Shown here piece after piece: positions 21,894 through 26,064 of a stretch of 26,094 nucleotides of DNA. Within the stretch, counting starts at the first letter, position 1; the number at the start of each line of letters is the position of its first letter. The notes under the pieces are model-generated. The model ran no database searches. It had not been told where the DNA came from and worked only from the letters and a program-made list of their open reading frames with translations. Origin of the DNA: a virus; IMG/VR virus record IMGVR_UViG_3300025687_000279, positions 1 to 26,094 of that record. The stretch is one strand, 5' to 3'. A program made the translations under genes and the position numbers.

Positions 21894-21968
21894 TGGTAGC
21901 CGCTGAGAGAATCGAACTCCCTACACCCTCGGTGTAAACGAGGTGTTCTACCAGTGAACTAAGCGGCT
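21894..21968 (-). tRNA. tRNA-Val(TAC)
   Basis: 75 nt, acceptor AGCCGCT/AGCGGCT, A73, encoded CCA, anticodon loop TTTACAC. Its 5' end overlaps the last codons of the heme oxygenase gene by 10 bases. Confidence 0.93.
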
Positions 21969-22456
21969 TTGATTTCGTTCATGATGTTTAGAAGGGCTTG
22001 AAAACAGTTTCTGGCTTCTACAATCACATCTTCGCGCTCTCTAAACTTTGTTAATTCTACTATTGCTGCTTTTCTATCTGACCATTCAAGATGACTGGTA
22101 GGATAGCCAACAAGTCTTCTACGCATTACTTCACCGCCCATCAAATGGGCACCTGTCAATACATAAGCTGAGCCAACGATATCTTTTTCCGTATTCAGTC
22201 TATTTACATAATCGTTAGCTGTGCGGATTATATTAACAGGACAGTTTGTATCTGTTAAGTCTTTTTGAACTTGTTCCGATCTGCGAATGATTTCTGGAAT
22301 GTGCTGATCTACAGTCCAGTGAATTGTGTACAAAGCAGAAAGCCAGTCTGCATACCATTGCATTGGTGGTTTTCCAGATGCCATAGCAGCACCTACTGGA
22401 TGTTCCTCACAAGCATGATGCAAGTCTCTTGTGCCTTCCCATAATGGTCCTGGCAT
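21959..22456 (-). CDS. heme oxygenase-like protein
   Basis: Predicted to open heme to biliverdin, releasing Fe(II) and CO. The proximal-His region is GTRDLHHACEEHP (H13 as ligand in the T-x3-H pattern). The flexible distal-helix glycines appear in GSAYVLTGAHLMGGEVMRRR. 165 aa, all-helical as expected. Heme oxygenases are known in marine cyanophages for pigment synthesis; in a presumed alphaproteobacterial phage, iron release or a bilin signal is more likely. AGGAG precedes the ATG. The stop codon (TAG) lies inside the tRNA-Val gene, so tRNA processing would cut the mRNA at its very end. Confidence 0.85.
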   Translation of the reverse strand: MPGPLWEGTRDLHHACEEHPVGAAMASGKPPMQWYADWLSALYTIHWTVDQHIPEIIRRSEQVQKDLTDTNCPVNIIRTANDYVNRLNTEKDIVGSAYVLTGAHLMGGEVMRRRLVGYPTSHLEWSDRKAAIVELTKFREREDVIVEARNCFQALLNIMNEIKAA

Positions 22457-22473
22457 ATTATCTCCTATAAAAC

Positions 22474-22567
22474 TGGAGGCCCGTTAGCTTGTCATGCAGC
22501 CTACTGGTTTGGAAACCAGCATCTGAACGACTTACCCCTCTAAAGGACTTCTATACCGCTACGGGCC
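22474..22567 (-). tRNA. aberrant tRNA-like gene A (no canonical T-loop)
   Basis: 94 nt with a perfect 7-bp acceptor (GGCCCGT/ACGGGCC), U73 and encoded CCA. The interior is odd: a 5-bp stem CTGGT/ACCAG closes a 6-nt loop TTCCAA, resembling a Gly(TCC) or Trp anticodon arm that has lost one base. A canonical TTC T-loop is missing; the equivalent place holds GCATGACA in an imperfect stem. It may be a decayed tRNA or a distinct tRNA-like RNA. Identity not assigned. Confidence 0.45.
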
Positions 22568-22583
22568 AAGAGCGGTTTCTAAA

Positions 22584-22757
22584 TTACATACCAGACATTA
22601 ATGATGTGATAGAATCAGAAATCCAGAGCCACCATGCTGCAAGTGCTGCTACGATAGCTGCTCCACCTTTCTTCATGTCCCAGCCGTTCTGCCACATTGT
22701 CCATAGAACCCAAAGCACGGCTGCAATCAAAACTAAAACTACGATTGTGTTTAGCAT
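22584..22757 (-). CDS. small two-helix membrane protein, 57 aa
   Basis: Start at 22755-22757 (MLNTIVVLVLIAAVLWVLWT) because GAGGT is seven bases upstream; an in-frame ATG 33 bases further out has no ribosome-binding site. Two hydrophobic helices (residues about 3-22 and 33-50, GAAIVAALAAWWLWI) are joined by a short polar loop (WQNGWDMKKG). It could be a holin-like or superinfection-exclusion protein; neither is supported by a motif. A CATAAATA late box lies at 22795-22802. It sits between tRNA-Gly and the aberrant tRNA-like gene. Confidence 0.7.
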   Translation of the reverse strand: MLNTIVVLVLIAAVLWVLWTMWQNGWDMKKGGAAIVAALAAWWLWISDSITSLMSGM

Positions 22758-22794
22758 TTGTATTACCTCATTTAGACCTTGATTGGTCAATGAG

Positions 22795-22802
22795 TATTTA
22801 TG
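22795..22802 (-). promoter_or_regulatory. T4-like late promoter box CATAAATA
   Basis: Minus-strand CATAAATA between the tRNA-Gly CCA end and the small membrane protein, about 37 bases upstream of its ATG. Confidence 0.4.
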
Positions 22803-22804
22803 AT

Positions 22805-22878
22805 TGGAGCGGGTAGCGGGAATCGAACCCGCGCATTCTCGTTGGCAACGAGATAAGCTACCATTACATCATACCCGC
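22805..22878 (-). tRNA. tRNA-Gly(GCC)
   Basis: 74 nt, acceptor GCGGGTA/TACCCGC, U73 as usual for Gly, encoded CCA, anticodon loop TTGCCAA, T-loop TTCGATT. Confidence 0.95.
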
Positions 22879-22881
22879 AAT

Positions 22882-22957
22882 TGGTGCGTCTTCCAAGTTT
22901 CGAACTGGGTTGTTCGGCTTATGAGACCGATGAGATTGCCAACACCTCCCAAGACGC
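22882..22957 (-). tRNA. tRNA-Met(CAT), elongator or Ile2
   Basis: 76 nt, acceptor GCGTCTT/AAGACGC, A73, CCA, anticodon loop CTCATAA. The G1-C72 pair and lack of GGG/CCC in the anticodon stem exclude a normal initiator. A lysidine-modified Ile2 cannot be excluded. Confidence 0.9.
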
Positions 22958-22962
22958 ATTAA

Positions 22963-23038
22963 TGGTGCTGCCTCTCTGAATCGAACAGAGTCCCCACGCT
23001 CTTCAGGCGCATGTACGCACCAGCTATACCAAGGCAGC
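22963..23038 (-). tRNA. tRNA-Phe(GAA)
   Basis: 76 nt, acceptor GCTGCCT/AGGCAGC, A73, encoded CCA, anticodon loop CTGAAGA, T-loop TTCGATT. Confidence 0.95.
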
Positions 23039-23044
23039 GTTTAT

Positions 23045-23191
23045 TCAATCACGAAGCAACTGAGGAGCTGATTCCGTCAAGTTCTTCTTTTCGTATTCTT
23101 GTAGTTTAGCAGAGTATTGTTCGTTTGACAACCCATGCCAACCAATACACTTACCAGTTGGACTACGACCACAACCACAATCTTTAGACAT
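23045..23191 (-). CDS. CDGSH-like mini-protein, 48 aa
   Basis: Short gene between tRNA-Ser(TGA) and tRNA-Phe, starting at 23189-23191 with GAGGA upstream. The N-terminus MSKDCGCGRSPTGKCIGWHG has three Cys and one His (C5, C7, C15, H19) in an order close to the CDGSH [2Fe-2S] motif C-x-C-x2-S-x3-P-x-C-D-G-S-H, one residue shorter. The rest is a charged helix (NEQYSAKLQEYEKKNL). It may bind an iron-sulfur cluster or zinc. I have seen CGCGRSPTG-xC-xGWH in short alphaproteobacterial and phage proteins, but know no function. Confidence 0.65.
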   Translation of the reverse strand: MSKDCGCGRSPTGKCIGWHGLSNEQYSAKLQEYEKKNLTESAPQLLRD

Positions 23192-23207
23192 TTGCTTTCC
23201 TCTTGTT

Positions 23208-23295
23208 TGGCGGATAGGGTAGGATTCGAACCCACGGAACCGTTAAGTTCTTCGGTTTTCAAGACCGATGCGATAGACCACTCTGCCACCTATCC
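23208..23295 (-). tRNA. tRNA-Ser(TGA)
   Basis: 88 nt, long variable arm, G73, encoded CCA, anticodon loop CTTGAAA, T-loop TTCGAAT. Confidence 0.95.
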
Positions 23296-23333
23296 AAATT
23301 CGCTCCGATTTCTTAAAGTGGTTACGGCCTCCA

Positions 23334-23362
23334 CTATTATGTTAACGAGAGTTTCCAGTCAA
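23334..23362 (-). promoter_or_regulatory. candidate promoter TTGACT-17-TAATAG
   Basis: Minus-strand TTGACT (23357-23362), 17 bp, TAATAG (23334-23339), 39 bases upstream of tRNA-Ser(TGA). Weaker -10 than its neighbour at 23429-23457. Confidence 0.4.
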
Positions 23363-23428
23363 GTACAGTCCACTCACAAACCTCTAGCTGCGGGATGGCG
23401 GAACGCATTACTTGCCGCCACGATGTAT

Positions 23429-23457
23429 ATATTAGACTGTATCCCACATATTGTCAA
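23429..23457 (-). promoter_or_regulatory. sigma70-type promoter TTGACA-17-TAATAT
   Basis: Minus-strand TTGACA (23452-23457), 17 bp, TAATAT (23429-23434), directly after the RlpA-like stop codon. It should re-initiate transcription of the distal part of the tRNA array. The leader contains a GGCGG/CCGCC hairpin. Confidence 0.65.
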
Positions 23458-23459
23458 GT

Positions 23460-23822
23460 CTATCTTTTCTTCTTCTTTCCTAAGATTTCAACCTTGACTG
23501 TGCAAACTCCACCGCAGCCGATCTTTCTAGCGGCTGCTCTTGATAGGTCTAATTGTCTACCCTTGATGAACGGGCCCCTATCATTAATTACTACTATTAC
23601 CGATCTTCCTTTGTGTGTAACTCTCAGTCTTGTGCCAAAAGGCAATGTCTTGTGTGCTGCTGTTAAAGCATTTGGATTGAATTTTTGCCCGCTTGCAGTA
23701 ATCTTGCTTTTACTACATTCGCCAGGCTTGACGCAATCATACCAAGATGCTACCATTGTTGTAGCATTACTGGGTGCTGTCATTAAAAAAAGGACAGCAA
23801 AGGCTGCTATTAATAGTTTCAT
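23460..23822 (-). CDS. RlpA-like secreted double-psi beta-barrel protein
   Basis: 120 aa from the ATG at 23820-23822, preceded by AAGGAAAA. The signal peptide MKLLIAAFAVLFLMTAPSNA is followed by a domain with ASWYD, SGQKFNPNALTAAHKTLPFG, RVTHKGRSVIVVINDRGPF and the catalytic-type Asp in QLDLSRAAARKIG. These match RlpA/DPBB lytic transglycosylases acting on denuded glycan. Extra Cys pairs (CVKPGEC; CGGVC) could form disulfides in the periplasm. No lipobox, so soluble. Together with the L,D-transpeptidase it is the second exported wall enzyme in the tRNA array. Confidence 0.88.
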   Translation of the reverse strand: MKLLIAAFAVLFLMTAPSNATTMVASWYDCVKPGECSKSKITASGQKFNPNALTAAHKTLPFGTRLRVTHKGRSVIVVINDRGPFIKGRQLDLSRAAARKIGCGGVCTVKVEILGKKKKR

Positions 23823-23838
23823 TGTTGTTTTCCTTGTA

Positions 23839-23932
23839 TGGAGCATCTGACAGGATTCGAACCTGCATTAGGTACTTCTACCCATGTCCAGTTACCTTAC
23901 TCTCCGTTCGTAGCGGAGGGGGCTACAGATGC
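23839..23932 (-). tRNA. aberrant tRNA-Arg(ACG)-like gene B (no D-arm in usual place)
   Basis: 94 nt with perfect acceptor GCATCTG/CAGATGC, U73, CCA and a normal T-arm (TTCGAAT). A perfect anticodon arm CTCCG-CTACGAA-CGGAG gives anticodon ACG, but only 7 bases separate it from the acceptor, so there is no room for a D-arm. Instead 35 bases follow the anticodon arm, including D-arm-like text GGTAACTGG...TACC. It is the only arginine candidate in the array. Confidence 0.5.
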
Positions 23933-23938
23933 ATAGTT

Positions 23939-24013
23939 TGGAGGGGCCAACCAGATTTGAACTGGTACCTCAAGGATTTGCAGTCCCGCGCATTACCGTT
24001 TTGCTATGGCCCC
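23939..24013 (-). tRNA. tRNA-Cys(GCA)
   Basis: 75 nt, acceptor GGGGCCA/TGGCCCC, U73 as usual for Cys, CCA, anticodon loop CTGCAAA. Confidence 0.95.
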
Positions 24014-24018
24014 ATAAA

Positions 24019-24092
24019 TGGCTGCCCAGCATGGATTCGAACCACGATAGCCAGAGTCAGAATCTGGCGTCCTACCGTTAGACGACCGGGCA
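24019..24092 (-). tRNA. tRNA-Gln(CTG)
   Basis: 74 nt, acceptor TGCCCGG/CTGGGCA with U1-A72 and G73 as expected for Gln, CCA, anticodon loop TTCTGAC. Confidence 0.94.
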
Positions 24093-24097
24093 ATAAT

Positions 24098-24172
24098 TGG
24101 TACTGCATGGGGGAATCGAACCACCGTAACAGGTTTCACAGACCTGCGTCTTAGCCACTAGACTAATGCAGC
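24098..24172 (-). tRNA. tRNA-His(GTG), alphaproteobacterial form
   Basis: 75 nt, anticodon loop CTGTGAA. The discriminator is A73, base pair 1-72 is G-U, and the base before G1 is T, so there is no encoded G-1 opposite C73. This departs from most bacteria and matches the unusual histidine tRNA known from alphaproteobacteria. Confidence 0.94.
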
Positions 24173-24173
24173 A

Positions 24174-24251
24174 TGGAAGCGGGAGCAGGATTCGAACCTG
24201 CGACCTCTAGGATATGAACCTAGCAAGCTGACCTGACTGCTCTATCCCGCA
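24174..24251 (-). tRNA. initiator-like tRNA-Met(CAT)
   Basis: 78 nt. D-arm (AGAGCAG...AGCT) and variable loop (AGGTC) resemble initiator tRNA, and 1-72 is an unpaired U-U, the hallmark that blocks EF-Tu and marks initiators. However, the anticodon stem CTAGG/CCTAG lacks the full three G-C pairs, and position 73 is U. CCA encoded. Only one base separates it from tRNA-His. Confidence 0.8.
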
Positions 24252-24256
24252 ATATT

Positions 24257-24331
24257 TGGCAGCGCATAAGGGAATTGAACCCTTCTCTCCGGATTGAAAG
24301 CCCAGCATTCTGACCACTAAACTAATGCGCC
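24257..24331 (-). tRNA. tRNA-Glu(TTC)
   Basis: 75 nt, acceptor GGCGCAT/ATGCGCT (G1-U72), G73, CCA, anticodon loop CTTTCAA. Confidence 0.94.
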
Positions 24332-24336
24332 ATAAT

Positions 24337-24420
24337 TGGAGGACTGGGTGGGACTCGAACCCACGGTGTTTGCATAGCGGATTAAAAGTCCGCGCCGTTC
24401 GCCACTACGGTAACCAGTCC
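24337..24420 (-). tRNA. tRNA-Lys(TTT) with 12-nt variable region
   Basis: 84 nt, acceptor GGACTGG/CCAGTCC, U73, CCA. Anticodon stem GCGGA/TCCGC with loop CTTTTAA. The variable region is about 12 bases, far longer than the normal 5 for lysine tRNA, and U73 is not the usual lysine discriminator. Confidence 0.88.
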
Positions 24421-24473
24421 GTCTTTGTGTAGTGCGGCTTCATCTATGGACTATATGCTATGCAAGCACGAAT

Positions 24474-24547
24474 TGGCTGGGGAACGTGGATTCGAACCAC
24501 GACCGGAAGTTTCAAAGACTTCTATCCTACCTTTAGATGATTCCCCA
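24474..24547 (-). tRNA. tRNA-Gln(TTG)
   Basis: 74 nt, acceptor TGGGGAA/TTCCCCA (U1-A72), G73, CCA, anticodon loop CTTTGAA. The 53 bases to its left (24421-24473) hold nothing recognisable. Confidence 0.95.
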
Positions 24548-24554
24548 ATAAACA

Positions 24555-24654
24555 GGTGCGAGGAGAAGGATTCGAACCTTCATGGTGCCTGCGTGAGTTC
24601 ACGCTTTACGGCTACCCTCCTGCCGGATGCTTTTACCAGTTTCGCCATCCTCGC
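24555..24654 (-). tRNA. aberrant tRNA-like gene C (Leu-like ends, no clear anticodon)
   Basis: Perfect acceptor GCGAGGA/TCCTCGC, A73, a leucine-type D-arm (GGCGAAACTGGTAAAAGC) and a normal T-arm GAAGG-TTCGAAT-CCTTC. The encoded 3' end is ACCT, not CCA. Between D- and T-arms lie 46 bases with stems CGGC/GCCG closing a 9-nt loop AGGAGGGTA, and GCGTG/CACGC closing AACT. No loop has the required pyrimidine-T before an anticodon. Either a decayed or interrupted tRNA-Leu, or a tRNA-mimic RNA. Confidence 0.45.
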
Positions 24655-24657
24655 AAT

Positions 24658-24731
24658 TGGTTGGCCAGTAGGGAATCGAACCCTCATCGGACGCCTATCA
24701 AGCGCCTGCTTTACCATTAAGCTACAAGCCA
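24658..24731 (-). tRNA. tRNA-Ile(GAT)
   Basis: 74 nt, CCA encoded, A73, anticodon loop TTGATAG, T-loop TTCGATT. The acceptor stem has one U-U mismatch (6-67). The next 101 bases (24732-24832) contain a hairpin ACCGCC/GGCGGT and an AGAC-tatat-GTCT hairpin, but no gene I can name. Confidence 0.9.
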
Positions 24732-24832
24732 GTGAATTGTGAACCGTTTCGCTGGTCCCACTGAAAGGACGATCAACCCCGACAGACATATAGTCTCGGA
24801 CTTATATACCGCCACGGCCTACGGCGGTTACT

Positions 24833-24915
24833 TGGTGGGCAGGTGTGGTTACGCTCCACTCCCCTATGGACGGGTTTTACAGACCCGCTGCTGAAACTAC
24901 CAGCTTTACCTACCC
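24833..24915 (-). tRNA. tRNA-Tyr(GTA) with atypical T-loop
   Basis: 83 nt, acceptor GGGTAGG/CCTGCCC, A73, CCA. Perfect anticodon arm CGGGT-CTGTAAA-ACCCG. The T-stem GTGG/CCAC closes the loop AGCGTAA, lacking the universal TTC; the D-loop also lacks a clear GG pair in the usual setting. Amino-acid identity is clear, but tertiary D-T contacts would be abnormal. Confidence 0.8.
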
Positions 24916-24921
24916 GTTGTA

Positions 24922-24995
24922 TGGTGCCGCATGAGAGAATCGAACTCCCATCAGAGGATTACAAAGCCCCTGTATTGCCATTATACTAATGCGGC
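24922..24995 (-). tRNA. tRNA-Thr(TGT)
   Basis: 74 nt, acceptor GCCGCAT/ATGCGGC, A73, CCA, anticodon loop TTTGTAA (one mismatch closing the loop), T-loop TTCGATT. Confidence 0.92.
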
Positions 24996-25000
24996 GTTAT

Positions 25001-25075
25001 TGGTGGACCCTAAGAGAATCGAACTCTTACTTTCGCCGTGCAAAGGCGACATGCTCCCATTATCATCAAGGGCCC
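25001..25075 (-). tRNA. tRNA-Ala(TGC)
   Basis: 75 nt, acceptor GGGCCCT/AGGGTCC. The 3-70 pair is G-U, the alanine identity element. A73, CCA, anticodon loop TTTGCAC. Confidence 0.94.
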
Positions 25076-25080
25076 GTTAT

Positions 25081-25154
25081 TGGCACCAGTGCAAGGATTC
25101 GAACCCTGACAAGCAGTTTTGGAGGCTGCCGTGCTACCGTTACACTACACTGAT
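25081..25154 (-). tRNA. tRNA-Trp(CCA)
   Basis: 74 nt, acceptor ATCAGTG/CACTGGT, G73 as expected for Trp, CCA, anticodon loop CTCCAAA. Confidence 0.94.
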
Positions 25155-25160
25155 TTGAAT

Positions 25161-25237
25161 TGGTCCGGGCGGAAGGATTTGAACCCTCGACCCTCCGCTC
25201 CCAAAGCGGATGCTCTACCAGACTGAGCCACACCCGG
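25161..25237 (-). tRNA. tRNA-Pro(TGG)
   Basis: 77 nt, acceptor CCGGGTG/CGCCCGG (C1-G72), A73, CCA, anticodon loop TTTGGGA, T-loop TTCAAAT. Confidence 0.95.
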
Positions 25238-25308
25238 ATAACGGCTTTCGTACTGCGAGGGTGCCGTCAACCCTACCCAACTTCCCAAAGCGGGACAGGC
25301 GTACTAAA
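25238..25308 (-). other. spacer with tRNA-Pro-like relic
   Basis: 71-nt gap. It shares the 11-mer CCGCTTTGGGA with the adjacent tRNA-Pro anticodon arm and AAGTTGGGTA with the leader at 25606-25615. An ACGGC/GCCGT stem is possible. No complete tRNA fold, so perhaps a decayed tRNA. Confidence 0.3.
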
Positions 25309-25382
25309 TGGCGACCTATGCGAGGCTCAAACTCGCTTCTCCGCTTAGACAGAGCGGTGTGATATCCATTCACTAATAGGCC
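25309..25382 (-). tRNA. tRNA-Asp(GTC)
   Basis: 74 nt, acceptor GGCCTAT/ATAGGTC, G73, CCA, anticodon loop CTGTCTA. T-loop TTTGAGC has T in place of C56. Confidence 0.92.
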
Positions 25383-25387
25383 ATGAT

Positions 25388-25474
25388 TGGAGGACCAAGT
25401 GGGACTCGAACCCACGATGTGATTTCTCACGACAGATTAAGAGTCTGCTGCCATAGCCACTAGGCGACTGGTCC
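25388..25474 (-). tRNA. class II-shaped tRNA-Lys(CTT)
   Basis: 87 nt, acceptor GGACCAG/TTGGTCC, U73, CCA. Anticodon stem GCAGA/TCTGT with loop CTCTTAA. The variable region is 16 nt with a clean GTGA-GAAA-TCAC hairpin, a class II arm normally restricted to Leu, Ser, Tyr and Sec tRNAs. The D-stem is 3 bp, as in class II tRNAs. Confidence 0.88.
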
Positions 25475-25480
25475 ATGAAT

Positions 25481-25557
25481 TGGCTCCCGCCGCAGGAATC
25501 GAACCTGCCGTATGCTGATTAACAGTCAGCCGCTTCCACCATGTTAGCCTGACGGGA
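25481..25557 (-). tRNA. tRNA-Asn(GTT)
   Basis: 77 nt, acceptor TCCCGTC/GGCGGGA, G73, CCA, anticodon loop CTGTTAA. First tRNA transcribed after the structured leader. Confidence 0.95.
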
Positions 25558-25561
25558 ATGT

Positions 25562-25795
25562 ATTCTATTATCAAAGACACATGATGACGATTTGCTTGAC
25601 GCATTCTTACCCAACTTAAGGAACAGCACCATGTGTCTGTGATAGTAGAATGTGAGGCTGTGCTGAGTCACAGACCCTCACTGGATATTTCGCTACTCAG
25701 TGCGCCCTTGAGTGAGCAAGGGTAACTCATAGGAACTTAACAATGTCAAACAGCGACCGCATCTTATCCCGCGCGGCTAGGATCAACTCGTCTTA
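25562..25795 (-). ncRNA. structured leader RNA of the tRNA array
   Basis: The 250 bases between the promoter and tRNA-Asn hold a 22-bp stem (25562-25583 with 25630-25651; one G-U and one mismatch) around a 46-nt loop. Further hairpins CTGTG/CACAG, CACTG/CAGTG and CCCTTG/CAAGGG (6 bp, 6-nt loop) follow toward the promoter. No gene on the minus strand. It may be a processing signal, an antitermination leader or a standalone RNA; the sequence does not decide. Confidence 0.5.
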
Positions 25796-25797
25796 CT
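25729..25797 (+). other. possible plus-strand mini-ORF sharing YspA start sequence
   Basis: ATAGGAACTTAACAATG here is identical to the ribosome-binding site and start of the YspA-like gene on the other strand. It opens an 18-codon frame (MSNSDRILSRAARINSSY). No convincing plus-strand promoter is seen, so I do not call it a gene. Confidence 0.2.
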
Positions 25798-25802
25798 AAT
25801 CT

Positions 25803-25867
25803 AATATAGTGTCTCAGGGTGCAGATTTCAAGTCTTCTCTTATTCTTTTTTCGCATATCTGCTATGC
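25803..25867 (-). promoter_or_regulatory. dyad-type promoter copy 3, driving the tRNA array
   Basis: Minus-strand dyad GCATA-GCAGA-TATGC (25853-25867), 21 bp, TTGAAA (25826-25831), 17 bp, TATATT (25803-25808). Same core as the copies at 805-861 and 1140-1194, but the dyad sits exactly one helical turn further upstream. Confidence 0.78.
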
Positions 25868-25881
25868 ACTGGACGCAACTC

Positions 25882-25920
25882 TAAAAACGAAGAACCCCGA
25901 AACTTTCGCCTCGGGGTTCT
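25882..25920 (-). terminator. rho-independent terminator
   Basis: Minus strand AGAACCCCGA, 10-nt loop, TCGGGGTTCT (perfect 10-bp stem at 25891-25920), then TTCGTTTTT. It ends the short unit that starts at the right edge and insulates the tRNA promoter. Confidence 0.9.
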
Positions 25921-25944
25921 AAGAAACTAAGTCTGTACTAAGAC

Positions 25945-26028
25945 TTAATACATAGAACCCCTCATCATACCTGCCCATGATGGCTGGCATGTTTCTTGAT
26001 TAATTGTGAAGGGGCGATAGTGTTTCAT
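25945..26028 (-). CDS. possible 27-aa mini-protein
   Basis: Between a promoter (26065-26093) and a terminator lies one short frame, MKHYRPFTINQETCQPSWAG plus MMRGSMY. The only ribosome-binding candidate (CGGAA) is too close to the ATG. The transcript could equally be a small non-coding RNA of about 175 nt; it has a further AAGTCT/AGACTT hairpin just before the terminator. Confidence 0.3.
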   Translation of the reverse strand: MKHYRPFTINQETCQPSWAGMMRGSMY

Positions 26029-26064
26029 TTCCGTCTTTCGTAAACTGTACTCTATTTAGTAAAC

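Noticed and set aside
23364-23450. A 23-codon frame in the leader between two promoters
   Set aside because: No usable ribosome-binding site and no recognisable sequence; more likely untranslated leader.
23774-24154. Plus-strand frames running through the tRNA genes (also 24425-24742 and 25160-25348)
   Set aside because: They translate reverse complements of tRNAs (recurring GFEPST/ERGFEPR-like strings from the T-arm), a known annotation artefact.
24753-24839. A further tRNA in the gap between tRNA-Ile and tRNA-Tyr
   Set aside because: A GGGACCA end is present, but the 5' partner would overlap the tRNA-Tyr CCA, pairs only 5 of 7, and no T-arm forms.
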